Assembly (NCBI GenBank): GCA_004297545.1
Contig: SCTB01000186.1
Coordinates: 1-64,000 of the forward strand
DNA: 64,000 bases
Reading direction: 5' to 3'
DNA from: Alphaproteobacteria bacterium
Lineage (GTDB): Bacteria; Pseudomonadota; Alphaproteobacteria; Micavibrionales; UBA2020
Below the pieces are notes generated by a model. That model was not told the origin of the DNA, made no database searches, and saw only the letters and a program-made list of their open reading frames with translations. The position numbers and the translations under genes are program-made. How positions within the stretch are numbered: position 1 is the first letter of the stretch; every line of letters starts with the position of its first letter. Positions 40,782 to 49,461 of the stretch are shown in pieces.

Positions 40782-41824
40782 TGGCCGACGCACAGCCCAG
40801 CAAAGACCCGAAAGACGAATTTCTTTACCCCGCCAGCGAAAAAAACGGCGAAGGCACGCTGAAGCTGGATGGCATCCATACGATGCATTACGAAGAATTC
40901 GGCAATCCGCAGGGCATTCCGATCGTCTACCTACACGGCGGCCCGGGCGCGGGACATGGTGACCACTTCCACCGCTATTTCGACCCGAAAGTCTTCCGCG
41001 TCATCATTTACGATCAGCGCGGCGCGGGGCTTTCGACGCCGGCGGCGGAAACGCGCGACAATACGCCTGACCTGCTGGTCGAAGACCTGCACAAGCTGAA
41101 GAACCACCTCGGCATCGACAAGTGGCATGTTTATGGAGGCTCCTGGGGCTCGACGCTGGCGCTGCTGTACGGCGAAGAACACCCGGAAAGCACGCTCAGC
41201 CTGACGCTGCGCGGCATCTTCCTGATGCGCAAGATGGACATCGAGATGTTCTATGACGCAGCCGAGCTGTTCCGCCCCGAAGAGGCGAAGCGCATTGCGG
41301 AATTCCTGCCCGAGAATGAACGCAGCGACTTCTTTGAAAATTTCTACAAGCGCCTGATGAGCGACGACCCGGCCATCAGCTTCCCGGCGGCGCAGGCCTG
41401 GGCGCGTTTCGAAAACGTCTGCTGCTATCTGCAGCAACCGCCCGACGGGGATCCGCGCATTGTCGAAAGCAATCAGGACGCTCTGAACGTGGCGCGGATC
41501 GAGGCGCATTACTTCCGCAACTGCCTCTTTGACCCCGACGATCGCATCCTGAAGAACATCGACCGTATCCGCCATATCCCGACAATCATGGTTCAGGGCC
41601 TTTACGACATCGTCTGCCCGCCGCAGATCGCCTATGACCTGAAACAGGCTTTCCCCGAGGCGCACCTGCAGCTGACCGTTTCAGGGCATGCCGCGATCGA
41701 ACCCGAGATCATGAAAGCGCTGGTCGCAGCTACAAACCGCATCCGCGAAACCGGATCACCCCTTCCGAAAGCGGAAGCGCCCGGCCCTGCAGCGGCGTTC
41801 AAGGCACAGCAGCCGAAACCCTGA
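40781..41824 (+). CDS. Alpha/beta hydrolase, prolyl-iminopeptidase-like, copy 2
   Basis: 347 residues, clear paralogue of the preceding gene. HGGPGAGHG, intact DQRGAGLST, nucleophile S121 in YGGSWGSTLA, acid in VQGLYDIVCP and His in VSGHAAIEP. This copy keeps the canonical RG-x-G motif. Translational coupling through the TGATG overlap suggests the two are made together, possibly as a heteromer. It ends with an Ala/Pro/Lys tail similar to copy 1. The methyltransferase gene is convergent downstream. Confidence 0.88.
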   Translation: MADAQPSKDPKDEFLYPASEKNGEGTLKLDGIHTMHYEEFGNPQGIPIVYLHGGPGAGHGDHFHRYFDPKVFRVIIYDQRGAGLSTPAAETRDNTPDLLVEDLHKLKNHLGIDKWHVYGGSWGSTLALLYGEEHPESTLSLTLRGIFLMRKMDIEMFYDAAELFRPEEAKRIAEFLPENERSDFFENFYKRLMSDDPAISFPAAQAWARFENVCCYLQQPPDGDPRIVESNQDALNVARIEAHYFRNCLFDPDDRILKNIDRIRHIPTIMVQGLYDIVCPPQIAYDLKQAFPEAHLQLTVSGHAAIEPEIMKALVAATNRIRETGSPLPKAEAPGPAAAFKAQQPKP

Positions 41825-41866
41825 CTTCAGGGGGGCTTGCCAAGGGCCGCCATTCCTCTAAGCGCG

Positions 41867-43549
41867 TCAGGCCTTTTCCCGGCACCATATGTGATACATA
41901 TGGCTGAAGGTATCCGGGTTTTCTTTCTCGAATGCGTGCCAGTTGTCCAGGCTGGCGCCCACAGGATCCGACGGATATTTTGCGCGGTATGACTCGGGGA
42001 TGCCCGTATTAAACCCGAAGCCCAGGAATTCCAGGCCAAGCTGCTGCAAGGCGCCGGCGATGCCTGGAATATCGAAACTATGTTCCCGCACATGAAACAG
42101 CATGTCACGGTACATCGAGAGGTGATAATAGTCCCCTCTGTGGGTGATATCCTGCATCGTCTGCTTTCTCAGGATTTTCGGGCTTCTTGCCCGAAACGCC
42201 TTCATGCTTTCGACATTCGGAAGATAGCTGTTGGCGGCGACCGCCCGCCGCGCCTCCGCGATGAAGCGGCGCGCCAGGCGGCTATAAAGGCCCACCCGCA
42301 TATACCCGCCGGGCTTCAGTATCCCGCGCAGCACGGCCCAACCCTCCAAAGGATCGGCCATGTGGTGCAACACGCCCGAAGAAGAGACCAGATCGAACGT
42401 CCGGCCGATCACGCCTAAATGCAGGATATCCGCCTGGCGGAACGTCACATTCCCGATGCCGAAATCCTCGGCGCGGCCCGCTGCATAGGCAAGACTTGCG
42501 CGGCTGAGATCGACCGCCAGAATTTCCGAATCCGGAAAGGCCGAGGCAAGCGTAATCGCCTCCCTGCCCGTGCCGCAACCGGCCACAAGTATCTGCGCCT
42601 TCTTCCCCCGCAGCGCCCGTTCTTCTTTTTCAGGCGCCACCTTTGCGAAACCGGTCCAGCACGGGTAAGGAAATTCTTCGTACTGCGCCTGAACCTTGAG
42701 TGACAGGGCATCGCGGATTTCCGTCAAAGCTGCGACACCCTCTTTTCTCCGCTCAAGCGCTGCATGATCGGCGATCTGCGCCTTTATAAGGCCGGCGGCG
42801 GGTCCCCCCGCATGAAGCTTGGCGATTTTCTCCGCCGTTTTCAATTCCCACAGCGGCGCATAACAGGCATAAATGGCGATGGCGCAAGGATCGTTCATCA
42901 CCTCATCGTCCGTTTCAAGGAGATGGCGAAGCTCTGCGATCTTCCGCATCTCGTCCTGGGTCGTCGCGAAAATATACTCGGTAGACTGGCAATAATGCGC
43001 AAGGGCTTCCGCGATGCCGGCGACTTCCGCCCGCATCGGCTTCGACGGTTCCGTGCCGCAAGTATCCAGCAGCCAAAGCCTGAGATGGGTCAGGAATTCC
43101 TCAAAAGGAAAGCTGTAAACGGTCACCTTTCGGAGACCGCAGAGAAAAAACGGGTTCAACAGCGGCTGCCAGTTCGCTTTGCCGAATGCATCCCGGTCGA
43201 AAGTCGCAACGCCGCCCGCTGTCGAGTGCTTATATATTTTACTAAAATCCGGATCCTGCATCAGTATCTGCTGCCACAATGCCCGCGCCTCGGAACAATC
43301 GACCTCCGGGCTGCTCAGGCAGGCGAACAGCGCCGCCTCCATCTCCGGATGAGGGCAGGAGACGGTTATAAAGGCAGCCAGCTCGATGAACCTGCTTTTC
43401 AAGGCCGGATTGGCGGGATCTGCCTTGATGGCCAAAGCGTAATGGTCGGCAGCTTTTTGAATATCCCCCTGCGCGAGACAGAGCTCTCCCTGTAAGGCAA
43501 GCGCATCAGGGCTGGACGTATCCGCCGCAATATTCACAGGCGCTGCCAT
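41867..43549 (-). CDS. TPR-containing class I SAM methyltransferase
   Basis: 560 residues. TPR-like N-terminus (DALALQGELCLAQGDIQKAA, then DHYALAIKADPANP), a helical middle, then a Rossmann methyltransferase domain from about residue 315. That domain has motif I ILVAGCGTGREAITLA, acidic motif II EILAVDLS, FRQADILHLG, VSSSGVLHHMADP and LKPGGYMRVGLYS. The ending LQQLGLEFLGFGFNTG matches TPR-methyltransferases often annotated in alphaproteobacteria. Substrate unknown, probably a small molecule or protein. The start follows GGGAG. Terminators were not found on either side. Confidence 0.88.
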   Translation of the reverse strand: MAAPVNIAADTSSPDALALQGELCLAQGDIQKAADHYALAIKADPANPALKSRFIELAAFITVSCPHPEMEAALFACLSSPEVDCSEARALWQQILMQDPDFSKIYKHSTAGGVATFDRDAFGKANWQPLLNPFFLCGLRKVTVYSFPFEEFLTHLRLWLLDTCGTEPSKPMRAEVAGIAEALAHYCQSTEYIFATTQDEMRKIAELRHLLETDDEVMNDPCAIAIYACYAPLWELKTAEKIAKLHAGGPAAGLIKAQIADHAALERRKEGVAALTEIRDALSLKVQAQYEEFPYPCWTGFAKVAPEKEERALRGKKAQILVAGCGTGREAITLASAFPDSEILAVDLSRASLAYAAGRAEDFGIGNVTFRQADILHLGVIGRTFDLVSSSGVLHHMADPLEGWAVLRGILKPGGYMRVGLYSRLARRFIAEARRAVAANSYLPNVESMKAFRARSPKILRKQTMQDITHRGDYYHLSMYRDMLFHVREHSFDIPGIAGALQQLGLEFLGFGFNTGIPESYRAKYPSDPVGASLDNWHAFEKENPDTFSHMYHIWCREKA

Positions 43550-43716
43550 TCATTTCTCCCTTAAAAAAAATTCTAGTCCGGCGCAGGAGCGCTCTCCAGA
43601 AAATTAAAGTTTCCAGAACTAATCAGAACAAGCGAGGCCGCTTTGACTTTCTCCGGCCCGCCACTAATATGTAGCCGGGCGGCGATGGGGAAGCGCCTGG
43701 AAATGACGAAAGAGGC

Positions 43717-44322
43717 ATGCCTTTTCCGCTGAACGACATCACGCGCAGTATGATCGAAAAGCACTTCCGCCGCCGGAATCTTGCGTGGGATGAGGCGTAT
43801 TTCCTGAACGTGCTGGCGACATCGGAGAAAAAACATGATGTCTATTGCGCCGTGCTGGCGCTGCGTGATTGCGGAACGCTGCAGGCTGTCCCTGCTCTCA
43901 AGGAAAAACTGCATTTCCCGATGATGGACGTGCAGGCCACTGCCCTGCTGACGATTGCGCATATCGCGCGGGCTGCGGAAACGCCGCTCTATGCGGCAAT
44001 GCTCCTCGACCCGGCCTACAGGCAGAAAGGCTATGCCACCTGGGCGATCCGCGACGCTGCCGACGCGCGCGCCATCGATGCCGTACTGGAATATTTCACC
44101 CGCAACCTCGGCAAGCTGAAGAGCGGAAAGCTCTACAACGCCACGCTTCCCGACGGGGTTGAATATCTGCAGCGCCATGTCGAAACGGATAAACGAATTC
44201 CGGATTTCTTTCGCGCCATCGAAAGCATCTGGCCGAAACTGGCCGAGGGAGAACGGAAGGAAATCGTCAAACGCGCCGAATGGTTCCGCCACCTTTCTCC
44301 CGATGCGACCGTCGCCGGATAA
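43717..44322 (+). CDS. HEAT-like repeat protein (201 aa)
   Basis: Helical repeats: AYFLNVLATSEKKHDVYCAVLAL, GTLQAVPALKEKLHFPMMDV, QATALLTIAHIARAAET and YATWAIRDAADARAIDAVLEYF, in the HEAT/PBS-lyase style. AAAGAGG precedes the ATG by 4 bases. Cytoplasmic. HEAT proteins of this size act as scaffolds, and no partner is suggested by the neighbours. Confidence 0.7.
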   Translation: MPFPLNDITRSMIEKHFRRRNLAWDEAYFLNVLATSEKKHDVYCAVLALRDCGTLQAVPALKEKLHFPMMDVQATALLTIAHIARAAETPLYAAMLLDPAYRQKGYATWAIRDAADARAIDAVLEYFTRNLGKLKSGKLYNATLPDGVEYLQRHVETDKRIPDFFRAIESIWPKLAEGERKEIVKRAEWFRHLSPDATVAG

Positions 44323-44470
44323 TACATAATGAGCCAGCGGAGGCCGCCAAAACTCCCATTATAGAAACTACTAGCTCCTGACAGGCTTTGACGCAGGTGC
44401 GTTCCTTTACTACGATGGCCTCACTTGAACAGCATGAAACCTGTTTTCCGTCTTCAGGAGACGCATAGGC

Positions 44471-45298
44471 GTGTCGTTAAGGGACTGGTTCAATAGACAA
44501 AAAGAAAAGCGCGCGGCACGCAAGGCCGCCGCGCAGGCGAAGCCGAAGAAGAAACGGCATTACGGAATCAAAATCAGCGGCAAGGTTTTTCTCTGCGCGC
44601 ATTTCGTGCTCGCCGCGCAATATCCGGCATCGCTGTATGAACTCAAGCTTCCGGATATGGCATCCGGCGCGATATCCGCAACATTCAGCGAGACCGTGAA
44701 GAAAGTGCCCGACCGCTACGGCACCTTCCCCGCCTTCGGCGACCTGCCGCAGGGCTACCAGCGCGTGCTGAACGAAAGCGCTGTCACGGCGGGCGCCGCG
44801 AACGGCGGCGTCTTTTACGACGCCCTGCCGCCGCGCTACAAGGCCGCCGCTTTGAATATGTTCGCCAAGTCCGAAGCCACTTACCTGCCGGACGGCAAGA
44901 ACGTGCTCGATCACCTGCACAACCTGCGCGAAATCCATCAGGACCGGATCTTCGTGAATGCCGACGGCTCTCTCGCCGCCGCACTCAATCAGGGGGCGCA
45001 GGACGGCCAGTTCAGCCATCGCGGAAAATTCGGCAGCAGCCTGCATCAGGGCGAAGGCGCATTCAAGAAATACGCAAGCTACAAGTCCGACGACCGGAAA
45101 GGCAATCTCGACATCACGCTGTCGCACGACGGCAAAAACTGGATGGCAGAAATCGACATCGACTATTACAAGGGGTGGCGGCATTTCTTCCAGGAAGTCG
45201 TCTACCACCACGCCTTCGAGATGCGCACCGACCCGTATAAGGTCGGCAATATCCTGCGCAACGACCAGGGGATCGATCCGGGGTACAGACCGAAATGA
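44471..45298 (+). CDS. Unknown basic-N-terminus protein (275 aa)
   Basis: GTG start at 44471 with AGGAG about 10 bases upstream. The first 30 residues are strongly basic (RQKEKRAARKAAAQAKPKKKR). A possible short span near 40-55 (GKVFLCAHFVLAAQYP) is weak. The remainder is mixed alpha/beta with HNLREIHQDRIFVNADG and DITLSHDGKNWMAEIDIDYYKGWRHF. No family recognised. Monocistronic as far as visible. Confidence 0.6.
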   Translation: MSLRDWFNRQKEKRAARKAAAQAKPKKKRHYGIKISGKVFLCAHFVLAAQYPASLYELKLPDMASGAISATFSETVKKVPDRYGTFPAFGDLPQGYQRVLNESAVTAGAANGGVFYDALPPRYKAAALNMFAKSEATYLPDGKNVLDHLHNLREIHQDRIFVNADGSLAAALNQGAQDGQFSHRGKFGSSLHQGEGAFKKYASYKSDDRKGNLDITLSHDGKNWMAEIDIDYYKGWRHFFQEVVYHHAFEMRTDPYKVGNILRNDQGIDPGYRPK

Positions 45299-45412
45299 AA
45301 GGGTGGCTTTTCGCCACCCGAAGCGCGGTAAATGCTGGATCAGTCCCCCTTCGCCAAGGCTTCGGGAGAAAGTGGGCTTGCCAGCCGTAGTCCGGCTCGA
45401 GACTTCATCGGT

Positions 45413-45481
45413 CCACCTACGCTCCTTCGGAGCTTCGGCGGACAGCCTTCGAAGTTATGAACATTTTAAGGACGAAGGCTG
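45413..45481. repeat. Palindromic element abutting tRNA-Val
   Basis: Contains CTCCTTCGGAG hairpin and arms CAGCCTTCG (45443-45451) / CGAAGGCTG (45473-45481). The right arm runs into the encoded CCA of the tRNA. A related element adjoins tRNA-Leu at 52252-52348, with the matching arms changed in step (CAGTCTTCG / CGAAGACTG). Confidence 0.75.
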
Positions 45482-45554
45482 GTGGGTGCTGAGAGGATTG
45501 AACTCCCGACATTCTCGGTGTAAACGAGACGCTCTACCGCTGAGCTAAGCACCC
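45480..45554 (-). tRNA. tRNA-Val (UAC)
   Basis: Minus strand. Acceptor GGGTGCT/AGCACCC, D-arm GCTC...GAGC, anticodon stem TCTCG/CGAGA with loop TTTACAC (anticodon UAC), T-arm GGGAG-TTCAATC-CTCTC. CCA is encoded at 45482-45480. It lies downstream of hup on the same strand. Confidence 0.97.
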
Positions 45555-45631
45555 TTCCCAGAGCTGCATTATTGATAATCCAGATGAGGCTCAGATGTCA
45601 AGTTGCCTGACCCTGCCACCTGAGGAACCGC

Positions 45632-45670
45632 AAAATAAAGCAGCCGGACCAATAAGGCCCGGCTGCTTTT
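45632..45670 (-). terminator. Rho-independent terminator after hup
   Basis: AAAGCAGCCGG (45637-45647) pairs with CCGGCTGCTTT (45659-45669). On the minus strand the stem is followed by ATTTT. Confidence 0.85.
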
Positions 45671-45686
45671 GGGAAGAAACCTAAAA

Positions 45687-45968
45687 TTACTTGTTCACGG
45701 CTTCCTTCAGCTCTTTGCCTGGCGTGAATTTCACGCGGTTGGAAGCGGAGATCTTGATGGTCTCGCCCGTCCGCGGATTGCGGCCCGTGGAAGCCTTGCG
45801 GCGGGTGACCTTGAAGGAGCCAAAGCCGACGAAGCGCGCTTCGCCGCCGTTTTTCAGCTCGGCTTCGATGCCCTGGAAGGCGAGATCGACGATTTCGGTG
45901 ATAAGGACTTTCGAGACTTCGCTCGAGGTCTTCTTCGAAATGAAATCGATAAGTTCGTTCTTGTTCAC
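45687..45968 (-). CDS. hup: HU-family DNA-binding protein
   Basis: 93 residues from GTG at 45968, 8 bases after AAGGAG. Typical HU: NKNELIDFISKKTSSEVSK, VLITEIVDLAFQGIEAELKNG, RFVGFGSFKVTRRKAS, the beta-arm RNPRTGETIKISAS and VKFTPGKELKEAVNK. It bends and compacts the nucleoid DNA. Downstream of lon, as in the common tig-clpP-clpX-lon-hupB order, with its own terminator. Confidence 0.96.
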   Translation of the reverse strand: MNKNELIDFISKKTSSEVSKVLITEIVDLAFQGIEAELKNGGEARFVGFGSFKVTRRKASTGRNPRTGETIKISASNRVKFTPGKELKEAVNK

Positions 45969-46037
45969 GGGGTAGACTCCTTCATAAGCGTTGAACCATG
46001 ACGTGATGCGCTATTTTGCGCGGAAACCACGCCGTTT

Positions 46038-48440
46038 TCAATGATGAAGGACGTCTTCTTCGGCGCCGTCGGTCCTTGTCGTAACTGCGGCGGGCTTCTC
46101 TTCCACAGGCTCCGGCATTTTCGTGAGCGCGTGGGAGAGCACTTCCGTGATCGTCGAGACCGGCACGATTTCAAGCCCCTTCTTAACATTGTCCGGTATC
46201 TCCGTGAGATCCTTGACGTTGTCTTTCGGGATAAGAACCTTCGTAATGCCGCCGCGCAGGGCCGCCAGAAGCTTCTCCTTCAGGCCACCGATCGGCAGCG
46301 CCTGGCCCAGCAGGTCGACCTCGCCGGTCATTGCGACGTTCTTGCGCACAGCGATGCCCGTCAGGCAGGAGACAATGGAAGTTACCATAGCAAGGCCGGC
46401 GGACGGTCCGTCTTTCGGCGTCGCGCCTTCCGGAACGTGGACGTGAACGCCTGTCTGGTCCAGCACTTCCTGCCGGATACCCAGCGCGTGACTGCGCGAT
46501 TTGACGAGCATTTCGGCGACCTGGATCGACTCTTTCATCACGTCGCCCAGCTTGCCGGTCATGGAAACCTTGCCCTTGCCGCCCGGGAAGGTGACGGATT
46601 CAATCTGCAGCAGTTCGCCGCCGACTTCCGTCCAGGCAAGACCTGTCACGCAGCCGATGCGGTCCTGTTCTTCCGCCATGCCGAAGCGATAGCGCGGGAC
46701 GCCAGCGTATTTCTCGATGTTCTTCGGCGTGATGCTGATGGACGTCTTCTTGCCCATCATGATGTCCTTGATCGCCTTGCGGGCGAGGTTGGACAGTTCG
46801 CGCTCAAGATTGCGAACGCCGGCTTCCCGCGTGTAAACGCGAATGAGATGGCGTATCGCCGTATCGGAAATCGTGAACTCGTTCTTTTTCAGGCCGTTGG
46901 CCTCCAGCACCTTGCTGAGCAGGTGGCGCTTGGCGATTTCAACCTTCTCGTCTTCCGTATAGCCGGAGATGCGGATGATCTCCATGCGATCGAGCAGCGG
47001 GCGCGGCAGGTCGAGCGTGTTCGCCGTGCAGATGAACATCACGTCGGACAGGTCGTAATCGACTTCGAGGTAATGGTCGTTGAAGGTGTGGTTCTGCTCG
47101 GGGTCGAGGACTTCGAGCAGCGCCGCCGCGGGATCGCCGCGCCAGTCGTGCGCCAGCTTGTCCACCTCGTCGAGGAGGAACAGGGGGTTCGAGGTCTTGG
47201 CCTTTTTCATGCCCTGGATGATGCGTCCCGGCATGGAGCCGATATAGGTGCGGCGGTGGCCGCGGATCTCGGATTCATCCCGCACGCCGCCCAGCGACAT
47301 GCGCACGAAGTTGCGGTTGGTCGCCTTGGCGACGGATTTGCCGAGCGACGTTTTACCGACGCCGGGCGGACCGACGAGGCACAGGATGGGCCCCTTCACC
47401 TTGTTGGCGCGGTGCTGCACGGCAAGGTATTCGAGAATGCGTTCTTTCACCTTCTCAAGGCCGTAATGGTCTCGTTCGAGGATGTCCTCGGCATACTTCA
47501 GGTCCTTGAGCACTTTCGAGCGCTTGTTCCACGGCACGCCCAGCATCCAGTCGAGATAGTTTCGCACGACGGTGGCTTCGGCCGACATCGGGCTCATCTG
47601 GCGCAGTTTCTTCAATTCGGCATGGGCCTTCGTCTTGGCCTCCTTGGTCATGCGCGTTTTCTTGATTTTCTGCTCAATCTCGGTGAGCTCGTCGACGCCG
47701 TCCTCGCCCTCGTTGAGCTCTTTCTGGATGGCCTTCATCTGCTCGTTGAGGTAATACTCGCGCTGGGTCTTCTCCATCTGGCGCTTGACGCGGCCGCGAA
47801 TACGCTTTTCGACCTCGAGCACGCTTATCTCGCCTTCCATGAAAGCGAATATCTGCTCCAGCCGCTCGGCCACGCCGGCGATCTCAAGCAACTTCTGGCG
47901 ATCGGGAATCTTGAGCGACAGGTGCGAGGCGACGGTGTCCGCCAGCTTGTGCGGGTTATCGATCTGCCCGATCGAGGTGATAATCTCGGGCGGGATTTTC
48001 TTGTTCAGCTTCACGTACTGGTCGAACTGCGACACGCAGGCGCGCACGAGGCCTTCGATGGCGTCGCCGGTCACGGGACGTTCCTCGATAATTTCGGCCA
48101 CGGCTTCGAAATATTCGGCCTTGTCGGTATAAGACTTGATACTGGCGCGCTTCTGGCCCTCGACCAGCACCTTCACCGTGCCGTCCGGCAGCTTCAGGAG
48201 CTGCAGCACCGTGCCCAGCGTGCCGATGTTGTAAAGGTCCCCCGCCCCGGGATCGTCCTGCTGCGCGGATTTCTGGGTCACCAGAAGAACCTGCCGGTTA
48301 TCCTGCATGGCGCTTTCGAGCGCCTTCACGGACTTCTCCCTGCCCACGAACAGGGGGACGATCATATGGGGGAAAACGACGATGTCTCTTAAAGGAAGAA
48401 CGGGGTGTTTTGTACCGGCAGCCACTGCTTCTTCTGTCAT
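46038..48440 (-). CDS. lon: Lon ATP-dependent protease
   Basis: 800 residues. N-terminal LON substrate domain (HPVLPLRDIVVFPHMIVPLF) and coiled coil (QREYYLNEQMKAIQKELN). The AAA+ module has GPPGVGKTSLGKSVA and NPLFLLDEVDKL. The protease domain has nucleophile S680 in KDGPSAGLAM and Lys in IGGLKEKLLAALRGG. It degrades misfolded and regulatory proteins. It is preceded by a terminator (48651-48683), so it has its own promoter in the 48441-48650 region. No clear heat-shock sigma site is visible to me. Confidence 0.97.
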   Translation of the reverse strand: MTEEAVAAGTKHPVLPLRDIVVFPHMIVPLFVGREKSVKALESAMQDNRQVLLVTQKSAQQDDPGAGDLYNIGTLGTVLQLLKLPDGTVKVLVEGQKRASIKSYTDKAEYFEAVAEIIEERPVTGDAIEGLVRACVSQFDQYVKLNKKIPPEIITSIGQIDNPHKLADTVASHLSLKIPDRQKLLEIAGVAERLEQIFAFMEGEISVLEVEKRIRGRVKRQMEKTQREYYLNEQMKAIQKELNEGEDGVDELTEIEQKIKKTRMTKEAKTKAHAELKKLRQMSPMSAEATVVRNYLDWMLGVPWNKRSKVLKDLKYAEDILERDHYGLEKVKERILEYLAVQHRANKVKGPILCLVGPPGVGKTSLGKSVAKATNRNFVRMSLGGVRDESEIRGHRRTYIGSMPGRIIQGMKKAKTSNPLFLLDEVDKLAHDWRGDPAAALLEVLDPEQNHTFNDHYLEVDYDLSDVMFICTANTLDLPRPLLDRMEIIRISGYTEDEKVEIAKRHLLSKVLEANGLKKNEFTISDTAIRHLIRVYTREAGVRNLERELSNLARKAIKDIMMGKKTSISITPKNIEKYAGVPRYRFGMAEEQDRIGCVTGLAWTEVGGELLQIESVTFPGGKGKVSMTGKLGDVMKESIQVAEMLVKSRSHALGIRQEVLDQTGVHVHVPEGATPKDGPSAGLAMVTSIVSCLTGIAVRKNVAMTGEVDLLGQALPIGGLKEKLLAALRGGITKVLIPKDNVKDLTEIPDNVKKGLEIVPVSTITEVLSHALTKMPEPVEEKPAAVTTRTDGAEEDVLHH

Positions 48441-48650
48441 TTTGTACCCTCTGTTGTCCCTAGATTATGCCTTGGAATGGTTTATTTTTAGCGAATAGGG
48501 CATTTTTTGAGGCTGTTTTGACGATTTTGGCCCCTTGTCGGCCCTTATAACACATGAACTAGACAAATTTTAAGCATTTACAAGCCTGCTGCGGGTAAAG
48601 TTAACCGAAATTTATATTTTACAGATTAACATCCCCCGACGGGCTGAATC

Positions 48651-48683
48651 AGAAAAGGCACCCCGACAGGGGGCGCCTTTTCT
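48651..48683. terminator. Terminator between clpP and lon
   Basis: AGAAAAGGC-ACCCC GACA GGGGG-C-GCCTTTTCT. Perfect stem with T-rich exit on both strands. It ends clpP transcription, 22 bases after the stop. Confidence 0.88.
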
Positions 48684-48704
48684 GTATTCTAATCCCTTAT
48701 AGGA

Positions 48705-49340
48705 TCAGGCGGCTTTCTTCTCTTCGCCACCGAAGGGCTGCTTTTCGACAATCAGGTCGATAAGGCCGAAGGCCTTGGCTTCTTCGGGCGACATGAAGCG
48801 GTCGCGCTCAAGGGCTTCCTCGATCTGGTTGATCTTCTTGCCCGTGTGCTTGACGTAGATTTCGTTGAGGCGCTTGCGCAGGCTCAGGATTTCCTTGGCC
48901 TGGATCTCGATGTCTGTCGCCTGCCCCTGTGCGCCGCCGGAAGGCTGGTGCACCATGATGCGGGAATTGGGCAGGCTGTAGCGCTTGCCCGCAGCCCCTG
49001 CGCAGAGCAGCAGGGAGCCCATGGAGCAGGCCTGGCCGATGCAGACGGTAGCCACCGGGGGCTTGATATACTGCATCGTATCGTACATGGCGAGGCCGGA
49101 GGTCACAACGCCGCCCGGCGAGTTGATATAAAGGTAAATGTCCTTCTTCGGGTTCTCGGATTCGAGGAACAGGAGCTGGGCGCAGACCAGGCTGGATACC
49201 GCATCGTTAACGGGCCCCGAGAGGAAGATGATGCGCTCCTTCAGGAGGCGCGAGTAGATGTCGTAGGAACGTTCGCCGCGGGCCGTCTGCTCGATGACCA
49301 TCGGCACCAGAAAGCTGGCATGTTCAAAATTGTTCGTCAT
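48705..49340 (-). CDS. clpP: ClpP protease subunit
   Basis: 211 residues, the normal length. Catalytic triad: S106 ([10 protein letters not shown]), H131 ([11 protein letters not shown]) and D180 ([13 protein letters not shown]). [20 protein letters not shown] supports the oxyanion region. It forms the tetradecameric chamber fed by ClpX or ClpA. clpX, usually directly downstream, is not here: the space to lon is 264 bases and holds only a terminator. GGGGAG precedes the ATG. A divergent, longer paralogue lies immediately upstream. Confidence 0.97.
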   Translation of the reverse strand: MTNNFEHASFLVPMVIEQTARGERSYDIYSRLLKERIIFLSGPVNDAVSSLVCAQLLFLESENPKKDIYLYINSPGGVVTSGLAMYDTMQYIKPPVATVCIGQACSMGSLLLCAGAAGKRYSLPNSRIMVHQPSGGAQGQATDIEIQAKEILSLRKRLNEIYVKHTGKKINQIEEALERDRFMSPEEAKAFGLIDLIVEKQPFGGEEKKAA

Positions 49341-49384
49341 AGGGCTCCCCTTGCTTGTTTATCTTTATATAGCCCGTTTCGGGC

Positions 49385-49424
49385 AAAAGAAAAAGAGATG
49401 GCCGGCGGTTAGACCGGCCATCTC
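49385..49424 (-). terminator. Terminator after the ClpP-like gene
   Basis: GAGATGGCCGG (49395-49405) and CCGGCCATCTC (49414-49424), perfect 11-bp stem. In the minus direction CTCTTTTTCTTTT follows. Confidence 0.88.
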
Positions 49425-49461
49425 ATATTAGCAAGGATAGTTAAAGGACTGGAAGCCTTAT

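Noticed and set aside
46041-48392. 783-codon open frame opposite lon
   Set aside because: Antisense to a fully conserved Lon gene. Its length comes from high GC and codon bias. No ribosome site or domain.
48441-48650. Sigma-32 promoter for lon
   Set aside because: CTTG- and CCTAT-like words occur but not at acceptable spacing.
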